A stretch of DNA of 34,618 nt from Hyphomicrobiales bacterium (GTDB lineage: Bacteria > Pseudomonadota > Alphaproteobacteria > Rhizobiales > Rhizobiaceae): positions 229-34,846 of the forward strand of contig UCKM01000007.1 of assembly GCA_900473175.1 (NCBI GenBank), written 5' to 3'. Of the stretch, positions 18,355 through 25,019 are shown piece after piece. How positions within the stretch are numbered: position 1 is the stretch's first letter; each line of letters begins with the position of its first letter. A model generated the notes under the pieces. That model was not told where the DNA came from and searched no databases. It saw only the letters and a program-made list of their open reading frames with translations. A program made the position numbers and the translations under genes.

Positions 18355-18861
18355 TTACTTCAAGCAGTCCAGTAGGGCTTTGCCAGCGGCAGTCGAACCA
18401 GTTGCTTTGCCAATGAACGGCTTGCTGGAGATACCGTCCTTCACTGCAACCTGCTTCTTCGCGCTTGCGAATGCATCAACAAAGGCTTTGGCATCATCAC
18501 CGGTTAGAACTGTCTGAGCTATTGCAAGATTGTCACCAACGCTACCTGTTTCGCCAACCGCATCGATTTCCAGTTTCTTTGAATCGATCGCGAACTTCAT
18601 TTCCGGCTGGAACCCTTCCATTCTGATATCGTACACGAAGCCTGGGATCACTCGTACCGTCAGCGCTTTCGTTGCGCTATCGCACAATAGTGTCGCACCG
18701 CTACGCAAGCTGGACATGTAGGATACGGTGACATTGTTACCGCCGCTGAAGGGGTCCGCATCAACGTCTGTGGTCCAAGAACCGAAACCAGCATGAGCAG
18801 TGCCCGTGAACAGGCCGGCAGTGATGACGGAGGTAGCGATGCGGATAAATACATTTTTCAT
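18355..18861 (-). CDS. Secreted hypothetical protein (168 aa)
   Basis: The N-terminus MKNVFIRIATSVITAGLFTG, followed by TAHAGFGSW, is a signal peptide with an AHA cleavage site near residue 24. The mature part begins with GFGSWTTDVDADPFSGGNNV and contains paired cysteines (LLCDSATKAL and the C-terminal LLDCLK). It includes VTVSYMSSLRSGA and MKFAIDSKKLEIDAVGETGS, which look like beta strands of a periplasmic domain. Two cysteines may form a disulphide. AAAGGGT precedes the ATG. The protein resembles secreted invasion-associated-locus-B-like domains in general style, but I cannot claim membership. Confidence 0.75.
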   Translation of the reverse strand: MKNVFIRIATSVITAGLFTGTAHAGFGSWTTDVDADPFSGGNNVTVSYMSSLRSGATLLCDSATKALTVRVIPGFVYDIRMEGFQPEMKFAIDSKKLEIDAVGETGSVGDNLAIAQTVLTGDDAKAFVDAFASAKKQVAVKDGISSKPFIGKATGSTAAGKALLDCLK

Positions 18862-18899
18862 TGGTCTACCCTTTCAGACTGAGTGATCTGCCTCATCAG

Positions 18900-18958
18900 G
18901 TAGACGACCGGCCATTTCGGCTTTTTACTCAGCTGCTTTGCAGCTCCTCTTCGTCTAC
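18900..18958. other. Nested inverted repeats upstream of the 18861 gene
   Basis: GTAGACGA (18900-18907) pairs with TCGTCTAC (18951-18958). Within the loop AGCTGC-TTT-GCAGCT (18931-18945) forms a second perfect stem, and GGCC-ATTT-CGGC a weak third. The structure is 39-97 bp upstream of the leftward start codon, so it could be a leader structure, operator or recombination site. Confidence 0.5.
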
Positions 18959-18970
18959 GGCGACTTCCTA

Positions 18971-19030
18971 GCAATTCGAATAAATTCGTGCGTGCGTCTG
19001 TCTGCCAAACTTTTGTGTTGAGATGCCAAT
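18971..19030 (+). repeat. Dispersed repeat, partial copy C
   Basis: GCAATTCGAATAAATTCGTG, then CTGCCAAACTTTTGTGTTGA and ATGCCAAT, align with the right-hand 60 bp of copies A and B. It keeps the terminal block only and lies upstream of the leftward 18861 gene. Confidence 0.6.
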
Positions 19031-19390
19031 TAGGTTACGCATAACTGCCCGGCAGCCATCGTGATGGTGGCAAATCAAGACAGCGGCCTTTTGCCATAGG
19101 GGGTCGCAAATGTACGCTGCAAACCGTCGCACGATGGCGGCTATGGCCTCGCCGCAATTGTCGGAGCGACCTTCATCGTCGCCGCAACGATGCGTATTCC
19201 ACGCAAGTGATTGTTTCTGAAACACAATTTTCGATTTTTTTATTTTTATTGTTTTGGAGGGTAGCGAAATACCCTCCAATCTAGAGCTATGCCACCCCCG
19301 AACACCCCTACCGGGGGGTATATAACATCTCCGGCAAATCAATCTTGATGGGGAGCGTCAGTCCCCGTCATCTTTTTTGGGTATACCCCG
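19031..19390. other. Gene-free stretch with stacked dyads before the resolvase
   Basis: No supported gene. It holds a perfect 10-bp hairpin TTGGAGGGTA-GCGAAA-TACCCTCCAA (19254-19279) after a T/A-rich tract, a terminator-like hairpin (19347-19378) and the palindrome GGGTATACCC (19379-19388). The 124-codon leftward open frame here crosses repeat C and all hairpins and is not credible. Confidence 0.5.
19347..19378 (+). terminator. Rightward intrinsic terminator upstream of the resolvase
   Basis: GAT-GGGGA pairs with TCCCC-(GTC)-ATC around a 7-base loop, followed by TTTTTT. It would insulate the resolvase from rightward read-through. Confidence 0.55.
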
Positions 19391-19488
19391 GTGAGACATC
19401 GGCGCGAGACGGAAAAAGTGTCTTATTAGGATTGATTTTTCCATTATAAGACAGTATGAAAGAGACATCTAGAGCCTAATGAGACACT
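19391..19488 (+). promoter_or_regulatory. res-like resolvase binding cluster and promoter region
   Basis: Six half-site-like hexamers (GAGACA/GAGACG or the reverse TGTCTT) occur in 98 bp, at 19393, 19406, 19419, 19448, 19462 and 19481. TGTCTTAT and ATAAGACA (19419-19453) form a 35-bp inverted pair, the size of a Tn3-type subsite II. AGTGTCTTATTAGG and CCTAATGAGACACT (19417-19430 and 19475-19488) form a longer 13/14 inverted repeat. The cluster ends 14 bp before the resolvase ATG, as in Tn3-family res regions where the resolvase represses itself. Confidence 0.55.
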
Positions 19489-19502
19489 TTGGAGTACCAC
19501 AG

Positions 19503-20051
19503 ATGGCTTCATACGGATATGCCCGCGTTTCGACGACGGACCAAGACCTTTCAATCCAGATGGAGGCGTTGAATCGTGCAGGCTGTACGTTCATTCGCGC
19601 CGAAAAGCAAAGCGGCACCTCGACCGAGAAGCGGAGCGAACTGCGCTGGTTGCTGGATGGCGTCCGTGAAGGCGATGAATTGGTTGTAACCCGAGTTGAC
19701 CGGCTTGCGCGCAGCGTCGGCGATTTGCAATTGATTGTACGTGAGCTGAAAGCGAAAGGCGCGACACTGCGCACAACAGAACAGTCGGTTAACACAGGCA
19801 CGGCTGAGGGGAAAATGTTTCTCGACATGCTCGGCGTATTCGCAGAGTTCGAAACCAATCTACGGCGCGAGCGCCAGATGGAAGGCATTAAGAAGGCGAA
19901 AGCTTCTGGCGTGTACCAGGGGCGCAAAGCGTCGATTGATGTTGAGCGCGTCCGGGCTCTGCGCGATGCCGGGAAGGGCGCGACGGAGATTGCGCGGGCT
20001 CTGAATATCGGCCGTGCGAGCGTCTACCGCGTGCTTGCCGACATCGCCTGA
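19503..20051 (+). CDS. Serine recombinase, resolvase/invertase (Tn3-type) family
   Basis: This 182-residue recombinase cuts and rejoins DNA at paired res sites. The N-terminal catalytic domain has GYARVSTTDQDLSIQ with nucleophile Ser10, VTRVDRLARSVGDL (conserved arginines about 66-72) and the E-helix GVFAEFETNLRRERQMEGI. The C-terminal DNA-binding helix-turn-helix is GATEIARALNIGRASVYRVL. The ATG at 19503 begins the standard MASYGYARVS; the upstream in-frame start at 19479 would add MRHFGVPQ and overlap the res cluster. GGAG lies about 9 bases upstream. A degraded copy of the gene's 3' end recurs at 20956, beyond the next gene. Confidence 0.93.
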   Translation: MASYGYARVSTTDQDLSIQMEALNRAGCTFIRAEKQSGTSTEKRSELRWLLDGVREGDELVVTRVDRLARSVGDLQLIVRELKAKGATLRTTEQSVNTGTAEGKMFLDMLGVFAEFETNLRRERQMEGIKKAKASGVYQGRKASIDVERVRALRDAGKGATEIARALNIGRASVYRVLADIA

Positions 20052-20271
20052 TCTGCTGGGTTTTAGACGATGGAAAGCGCGTCATGGATGGCACAGTCGC
20101 GCATGACAATGTTTATAAGTACTCCGCTGCGCGCCGTACCTTACTGGAACTCGATCAATATCATGGTTCATCGTCCCTGGGAGCAGCTACCTTTCACCCC
20201 GAAAGCTTAGTTTCAAAGAATGCCTGCAGCGGCTAGAATAGCAGTGTAGTGTTGCCTTGTTGGGGGGCGTC

Positions 20272-20919
20272 ATGGATTGGGACAATCGGTCTGAGGAACA
20301 GATGGAGCTTCTTTTAACGAGCATCCAAAACTGTTTTCCTGATGAGGCGAGTCTCGACTCGTTTCTCGTTAAGCACTCTTTATTTTTTGGCGGCACTTTC
20401 AGGCTCTGCCGCAGGCGAGTTTCGTACGAGAAAAACTTAAGCAATTTCTTAAAAAGTCTCGAAGGATCAAGCCTTGGTCAGCTAATTGAAATTTTGAAGA
20501 GGAAGGATGGATTCATTGAACCCTTTGAACGGGCTACAACGGGCGAACCTGATTTCTCAGTTTCAAGCTACCAAGAGCCTCGCAAAGGCTGGTGGACTGA
20601 TTACAGGCCAACGCCAAGAGCAGAGGTGGTCGTAGTGGAACCCGATTGGGACGATTTGTCGGGGAAGCAACTAAAAATGCTCAGAGAATCCATCGAGAAA
20701 GCATTCCCCAATCCCAAGGAATTCGACATGTTTTTGGCGGACACCTTCAACCAGCGTCCTCTAGCCACTCACAGTGCAGCCGGCGGCTTTGGGCAGCAGC
20801 TGTTCGACTATCTACAGGAAGTGCAGGCGAAGGGGCAGACCAGAGAGCTAGTCAAAGAGCTCGAATTGACTAAGCGCGTCTCTGTGAGAAATCTCACAGA
20901 AGCTTTGGGCAAAGTCTGA
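20272..20919 (+). CDS. Protein with two tandem effector-associated-domain-1-like (EAD1) modules
   Basis: This 215-residue all-alpha protein has two similar modules. Module 1 (about 5-80): SEEQMELLLTSIQNCFPDEA..FLVKH...NLSNFLKSLEGSSLGQLIEIL. Module 2 (about 127-200): DDLSGKQLKMLRESIEKAFP..EFDMFLADTFN...QQLFDYLQEVQAKGQTRELVKEL. Both follow the EAD1 pattern: L-S-x-x-Q-x-x-x-L-x-x-x-I/L-x-x-x-F-P, then a helix with F/L-x-x-F-L, a loop with Gly, a helix ending F-x-x-L-x-x-x-x-x-x-G, and L-x-E/K-L. EADs are death-domain-like adaptors that recruit effectors in bacterial conflict systems. Here no effector is fused; the linker (about 85-125) is Pro/Trp/Arg-rich. The ATG at 20272 sits behind a G-rich Shine-Dalgarno (GGGGGG); GC content is lower than in the neighbours. 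Function is inference. Confidence 0.6.
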   Translation: MDWDNRSEEQMELLLTSIQNCFPDEASLDSFLVKHSLFFGGTFRLCRRRVSYEKNLSNFLKSLEGSSLGQLIEILKRKDGFIEPFERATTGEPDFSVSSYQEPRKGWWTDYRPTPRAEVVVVEPDWDDLSGKQLKMLRESIEKAFPNPKEFDMFLADTFNQRPLATHSAAGGFGQQLFDYLQEVQAKGQTRELVKELELTKRVSVRNLTEALGKV

Positions 20920-20955
20920 AGTACACGATCCATTGGAAATGCGGACCATGCTTTC

Positions 20956-21032
20956 GGGTGAAGGGTGCGACGGAGATTGCGCGGCTCTGTCTGCTGGATT
21001 TCTAGACAAGAAACGCGCAGTGAAAGCGCGTC
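20956..21032 (+). pseudogene. Duplicate remnant of the resolvase 3' end
   Basis: GGGTGAAGGGTGCGACGGAG and the following bases up to CTCTG match 19971-20005 of the resolvase gene. TCTGCTGG.TTTCTAGAC and GAAAGCGCGTC match the sequence just past its stop (20052-20083). The middle (end of the HTH coding part) is deleted. The remnant and the original bracket the EAD-like gene as direct repeats. Confidence 0.75.
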
Positions 21033-21112
21033 TTGTGTTTTTGGGGGGGTCGCCGGTCGGATTTATCGAGAAACACGCTGGGTGAGCCTGCCTACCCGTT
21101 TCTGGGAGTGTT

Positions 21113-21502
21113 TTAGGGCGCCTTCTCGACCGGCGTCACGTCAATCACTTTTGGCTCGTCTTGTTCGGCCAGGAGTCCGATCACTGGCGTTGCCTTCTGG
21201 GTCATAGCGATCATGGCGGCAAGGTGGGAAGCAGGACCGTTTGCGGTCACGTCGAGCTTCGCCTGCATTACCGGCCTGCCATAAGCGCGGTTGAGGATTT
21301 CTTGCGCAGCGGCGAAGGCGAGTTTTTCGTCTTCGGAGCGCAAGGTCCGCCGCACTACCTCCACGGCTTCCTCCGCAAGATTGTCGAGCCTTTGGCGGAC
21401 TTCTGCCGGGAGCGCTGGAGGGCGTCCTTTGGGGTTGTTCGGAGGTGAGCCAGGGAGCAAGCGCCCCCGTGCATCGCGTTTCGGTTTTGTCGTGTCTTGC
21501 AT
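21113..21502 (-). CDS. DUF5681-like protein (phage/element-associated)
   Basis: This 129-residue protein begins with a basic Gly/Pro/Asn motif, GRLLPGSPPNNPKGRPPALP, typical of the DUF5681 start seen in phage- and element-borne proteins, some near terminase genes. Helical segments follow: EVRQRLDNLAEEAVEVVRRTL and EKLAFAAAQEILNRAYGRPV. The ATG at 21502 is preceded by AGAGGA; the longer frame to 21535 is less likely. It is the last gene of the leftward replication-type operon, 57 bp after the helicase. It probably binds nucleic acid through its basic N-terminus, but the role is unknown. Confidence 0.7.
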   Translation of the reverse strand: MQDTTKPKRDARGRLLPGSPPNNPKGRPPALPAEVRQRLDNLAEEAVEVVRRTLRSEDEKLAFAAAQEILNRAYGRPVMQAKLDVTANGPASHLAAMIAMTQKATPVIGLLAEQDEPKVIDVTPVEKAP

Positions 21503-21559
21503 ATCATTCCTCTTAAAGTCTACCAAATAAGTCATGTTTTATAAGATAAGCCCGAGGGT

Positions 21560-23680
21560 TTAGGTGCTTTTTGTGTCGGATGGGTTTTTTATTTTGAAGT
21601 ATGAGAGCGGACCAAGCGCCCGTTCCAAGTCTGCGCGGGGCTCGCGAACGCGCCGGGGGTCATACCGGCCTGTGGCGAGCTTTTGACCTGCACCTGCGAG
21701 CCTATATTCGATTTCGGAGCAGTGGGACATTCCCCTTATAGAGTATTTCCCCCTATAGGGAGATGTCCCACTCCTCGCCCGCTGGTACGCCTTCCGCGCC
21801 GCTTCGAGGTTTTCGAACACGCCCGGAAACATCCTGAAGGTATGTGCCGGAGTGTCCAAATCCCAGCCGGTCCGGGCGAAGTTCACTTCCAGCTTGCTCG
21901 CTTTCAGGTCCTCAAACTCGACCAGGTCATCAACCAGAATGTTCGGTATCGGAGTGTTGCCGAGAACGTAGATCGTCAACGGGTCGTCTGCCGTCCGGCG
22001 CACGCCGCGTCCACGCCCGATTGCCTGCTCAAGCTCCGCAATCATGATTTGTTGCAAGATCAGATTTGCCAGCGGGTCGGGGTGCGCCTCAACCCATCCG
22101 TCATGAAACTCGACACCGTTGGCCCCGCGCATAGCATACGAGCCCGACGCGTTGCCGATGCCCGCTGCCCGCAATGTCACTGCTTCCGGCTGATCATAGA
22201 ACAAAGCCCCCGCCGTCCTGACGCAAGCTTTTTCGTTCGGACGGATACGACCGGCGACAATCAAAGTCCTGACATTCTCCCAACGGTTTTGCCCACGCGT
22301 CAGCCCGTAATGCCCGCGCAAGATATGATCGGGCAGAGCGGCAAATTCGGGACTCTCCTCAATCCCCAGGTAGGAGATCAACGCTGTCTCCTTGCCCCCC
22401 GAAACTACTTCCGCAAACTCCGCGATGCGCCGCCGCCGGTTTGCCTTTTCCTGCCGCGTCCCGGCGTCATCCGTTTCCTTGTCAATCAGCGCGGTCATGC
22501 TGTTCTTCTTGTCAGTGATCTGAATGACACGGGTGTGCGGCGCGTCCGCGTGTACAATCCGGGCCTCTTTCAGATGCGGCAGCGCCGTCGCTATCAGGCG
22601 CAGACTTCCCGACGCGTCCATTGCGATCGTGGGCTTATCTTCGATTTTGGATTTCGCCCGATAGTCGACAACAAAAACGAGATCACCGCCGCCGTCCGCA
22701 TTGAGCTTTTCTGCGATAGCCCAGCCGTTCAATGTGTCGCGCGTACCCTCTGGCAGCGCCAATTGCTTTTCGAGCGACTGCCAGATTTTCGCCTTCCGCC
22801 AAGCATCGCCATCCGTCGCCCTGACAAACCTCATCCGCTCTTCGATTTCCGCTGCATTGCCGCCGCGCTCGATTTCGTTTTTGAGCTTTTCGTTGAGCGC
22901 TTCCGCCCGCCCGTATTCGACCGATGCTGCCCGCTTGCAGAGGTCGGGCGTCAGTTCCGAACGACGCAACGCGGGCAGCGTCGGCACCGCTGTGCCGTGT
23001 TCGCTTGCGTCCCAAAGCCTCCGATACGCCTCGTCAAGCGTATCGCTCGCCTCGCGGTATTTCTCGCCGCCATAAAACCAGCCGCGGTTCCTGTTGTGCG
23101 GGAGAACGGTCACAATATTGGGGTTGAAGCGTTCGACGCGAACGCTGACAGAGCGTTCAAGCGCAAGCACGAATTCTTCGTCAATGATCGCGATGTCGAA
23201 TTGTCCCAACGGCAACGGGAGATAGGCGTGCGGGAGGATGATCAGCCCAGGCTGTGTGTTCCGCTGCTGCGCCTGCCAGCCGCAAGTCTCATAAAACGGG
23301 CAAGACAGGCAGACCAGCTCTGAGGCTTGTCCTCCCAATTCGTGCACGTAATCCACCATGCTGTGCATGTCAGGATGACACAGGCTATCGCCGTGCCGCG
23401 TGTCACGCATTCCGCGCCGGACACGCACGGCGACATGTGCCGGGAATTTGCTTTTTGCACGTTCACGGATTTCCGCCGCCACCGTATGATCCGGCACGAA
23501 GAAATATACGCGCTTGTCGGCAAACTTTGCGTCCCAATTGTTCGCCAGAAAGCCAAGCGCGGTTTCGGTCTTTCCGACACCGGGGGTGACTATCAGCGCA
23601 CGCTGTTCAGGGGAGTTGGAGCTGTAGACCATCTTCGGGCGCGCCGCCCTGCCGATAGCCCGCGCTTCAAGGACAGCCAT
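21560..23680 (-). CDS. DinG/XPD-like superfamily 2 helicase with putative Fe-S cluster
   Basis: This 706-residue protein has Walker A TPGVGKTET (32-40), four cysteines C101, C124, C127 and C133 (CLSCPFYETC) placed between motif I and motif II as in XPD/DinG helicases, ILPHAYL (148-154), Walker B DEEF (167-170) and motif VI EQAIGRGRGVRR (about 549-560). It should therefore be an ATP-driven DNA helicase with a 4Fe-4S domain. The central part (about 230-360) is coiled-coil-like. The start codon overlaps the primase stop (TAATG), so the two are translationally coupled. A strong palindrome lies in frame near residues 636-653. In most integrated replicons the primase partner is an SF3/D5 or DnaB helicase, so this pairing is unusual. 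Exact subfamily is unassigned. Confidence 0.75.
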   Translation of the reverse strand: MAVLEARAIGRAARPKMVYSSNSPEQRALIVTPGVGKTETALGFLANNWDAKFADKRVYFFVPDHTVAAEIRERAKSKFPAHVAVRVRRGMRDTRHGDSLCHPDMHSMVDYVHELGGQASELVCLSCPFYETCGWQAQQRNTQPGLIILPHAYLPLPLGQFDIAIIDEEFVLALERSVSVRVERFNPNIVTVLPHNRNRGWFYGGEKYREASDTLDEAYRRLWDASEHGTAVPTLPALRRSELTPDLCKRAASVEYGRAEALNEKLKNEIERGGNAAEIEERMRFVRATDGDAWRKAKIWQSLEKQLALPEGTRDTLNGWAIAEKLNADGGGDLVFVVDYRAKSKIEDKPTIAMDASGSLRLIATALPHLKEARIVHADAPHTRVIQITDKKNSMTALIDKETDDAGTRQEKANRRRRIAEFAEVVSGGKETALISYLGIEESPEFAALPDHILRGHYGLTRGQNRWENVRTLIVAGRIRPNEKACVRTAGALFYDQPEAVTLRAAGIGNASGSYAMRGANGVEFHDGWVEAHPDPLANLILQQIMIAELEQAIGRGRGVRRTADDPLTIYVLGNTPIPNILVDDLVEFEDLKASKLEVNFARTGWDLDTPAHTFRMFPGVFENLEAARKAYQRARSGTSPYRGKYSIRGMSHCSEIEYRLAGAGQKLATGRYDPRRVREPRADLERALGPLSYFKIKNPSDTKST
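21721..21772. repeat. Long in-frame palindrome inside the helicase gene
   Basis: AGTGGGACAT (21721-21730) and ATGTCCCACT (21763-21772) pair perfectly. The stem continues inward with TCCC/GGGA and TATAG/CTATA, broken only by a 2-base and a 1-base bulge, giving about 19 pairs around an 11-base loop. It falls within codons about 636-653 of the helicase without breaking the frame. Confidence 0.75.
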
Positions 23681-24819
23681 TAGACGAACCTCCCGAAATC
23701 CTCGAAGAAACTGGCGCAGGACTGTTGCGCTTGTTCGAGAGAGACCATGATCGGGAATTCGCGAGCCTGTTCCATCCGCACAGCGGCGCGCTTGATCGCG
23801 CCGTCAATGCCTTTGTCGAGCGCACTGTCAGTCAGATAAGCTTCGACATCTGCAATTGAACGCCCCGGAGCACGGTATGCGTTGCGGGCCGCCTCGCGGA
23901 TTTGAGCCTTGAGCGTTTCGCGTTCTTTGGCATAGCGCGCCGGATGGGTTGTGCGAGCCCAGCGCATCTGCGCCGAGATGATGACAGCGTGGAAACCTTT
24001 CCCGCCGTCACCGTCGCCCATCTTTGTCAGGATGTCAGCGACATCCTGACCCGTTACCATACCGGAGAAGCTTTCGCCACGCCCGCGGGCGATGCCGTTC
24101 GCTTGCTCGACATCGATGTGTGGGACTTTGATTTCGTCGTGCTCACCGTCCAGGATGCCCCACCGGCGGGCGCAGGGATCAGGAGCACCATGAAAAGCCG
24201 GATCAGCGACATAATGGATTTGCACGTCACGGAACAACGCTTCGTCCGCCGGGAAATTCTTCAGTACGCGCCAAGCCTTCAATTCCTGAAAGCCGAGAGG
24301 GCGTGACAGCCAGCACCACAAATGACACTTGATCAGCTCCGGGTCTTTCAAGCCGGCCGAGCTTGAGAGCTGCCAAATAATACGCGTGTTCTGGAATTCC
24401 GGAGGAAAATGGGTGCTGACAAGCTGCACGACAGCGGCCTCCGGTTCGCGGGTGATATCATATCCGGGGAGGATTACGTTATCCACGTCGATACAAATCC
24501 AGCGGCGAGGGGTCGCGTCAAAACTATCTTTATTCCGCCGGGTGAAGCCTTTTTCGGCAAGCGCGGCGCGGGCGTTGTCGTTCATTTCGCCGCGAATAAC
24601 AATCTTTTCCGGGCTAGCTGCGACTCCCCGCAGAGCCTTGTGAAGATCGTCCAGCGAGCGCACCGGGACCGTTTCGACAGAGAAGTGAAAAGGATTGGTA
24701 GGATAGCTTTCGGTCACCCATCCCCGTGACGGGGTACGAACATGCCGCTTGGCCTGCCGACGCCCATAGCGTTCTGTCAGGATTGTCAGTTTCTCAGCGG
24801 TCTTGTCAGTGGCAGACAT
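23680..24819 (-). CDS. Probable archaeo-eukaryotic primase (PrimPol-like) protein
   Basis: This 379-residue protein would make primers or short DNA strands for element replication. It carries a hydrophobic strand ending in a DxD pair (RRWICIDVDNV, D111 and D113), a downstream histidine strand (IKCHLWCWLSRPL, H166) and an acidic-x-D segment with following Pro and Arg residues (IHYVADPAF..PDPCARRWG, D206). This order fits motifs I, II and III of the AEP fold, although motif II lacks the usual S-x-H. A C-terminal helical part (about 265-379) may be a PriCT-like domain. It lies just downstream of the HTH and 258-residue protein genes and shares a TAATG with the helicase. The call rests on motif order only; other DNA-metabolism folds are possible. 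Confidence 0.55.
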   Translation of the reverse strand: MSATDKTAEKLTILTERYGRRQAKRHVRTPSRGWVTESYPTNPFHFSVETVPVRSLDDLHKALRGVAASPEKIVIRGEMNDNARAALAEKGFTRRNKDSFDATPRRWICIDVDNVILPGYDITREPEAAVVQLVSTHFPPEFQNTRIIWQLSSSAGLKDPELIKCHLWCWLSRPLGFQELKAWRVLKNFPADEALFRDVQIHYVADPAFHGAPDPCARRWGILDGEHDEIKVPHIDVEQANGIARGRGESFSGMVTGQDVADILTKMGDGDGGKGFHAVIISAQMRWARTTHPARYAKERETLKAQIREAARNAYRAPGRSIADVEAYLTDSALDKGIDGAIKRAAVRMEQAREFPIMVSLEQAQQSCASFFEDFGRFV

Positions 24820-24917
24820 GGTTCAAGTTCCAGAATTTAGAGAAAAGGAGCCCAATCCCCGGTAATGCGTCGGGGCGGGAGATGACAAAAAGGTGCGGTC
24901 GTTAGCTTTGGGTAGGT

Positions 24918-25019
24918 TTAGTCGCGGGCGTAGTGCATCTGGCCCTTGGCGACACGCCTCCGCCGAATGTATTCCGCCATCAGCGCACGGTAGTATTCGA
25001 ATTCTTCATCGGTCAGTTT
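24918..25019 (-). other. Frame-shifted C-terminal extension of the 25782 gene
   Basis: Just after the run of seven A (T7 on the plus strand, 25017-25023), the +1 frame reads KKLTDEEFEYYRALMAEYIR and RRRVAKGQMHYARD before stopping at 24918. The zero frame ends four codons after the A run (KKTDR). The extension is strongly protein-like and has no start of its own within a reasonable distance. Transcriptional slippage on A7 or a one-base insertion could explain it. Confidence 0.55.

Noticed and set aside
16378-19030. Copies A-C as integron attC sites with gene cassettes
   Set aside because: The cassette-like layout invited this, but the ends do not match the R-Y-Y-Y-A-A-C and G-T-T-R-R-R-Y core sites, no integron integrase is present, and copies vary by truncation rather than by loop.
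18968-19342. 124-codon leftward open frame
   Set aside because: It runs through repeat C and the hairpin stack, lacks a Shine-Dalgarno sequence and shows no protein-like periodicity.
21683-23323. 546-codon open frame on the plus strand
   Set aside because: It lies fully antisense to the helicase gene, which has clear motifs; the antisense protein is Arg/Pro-rich and low in character, as expected from GC-rich third positions.
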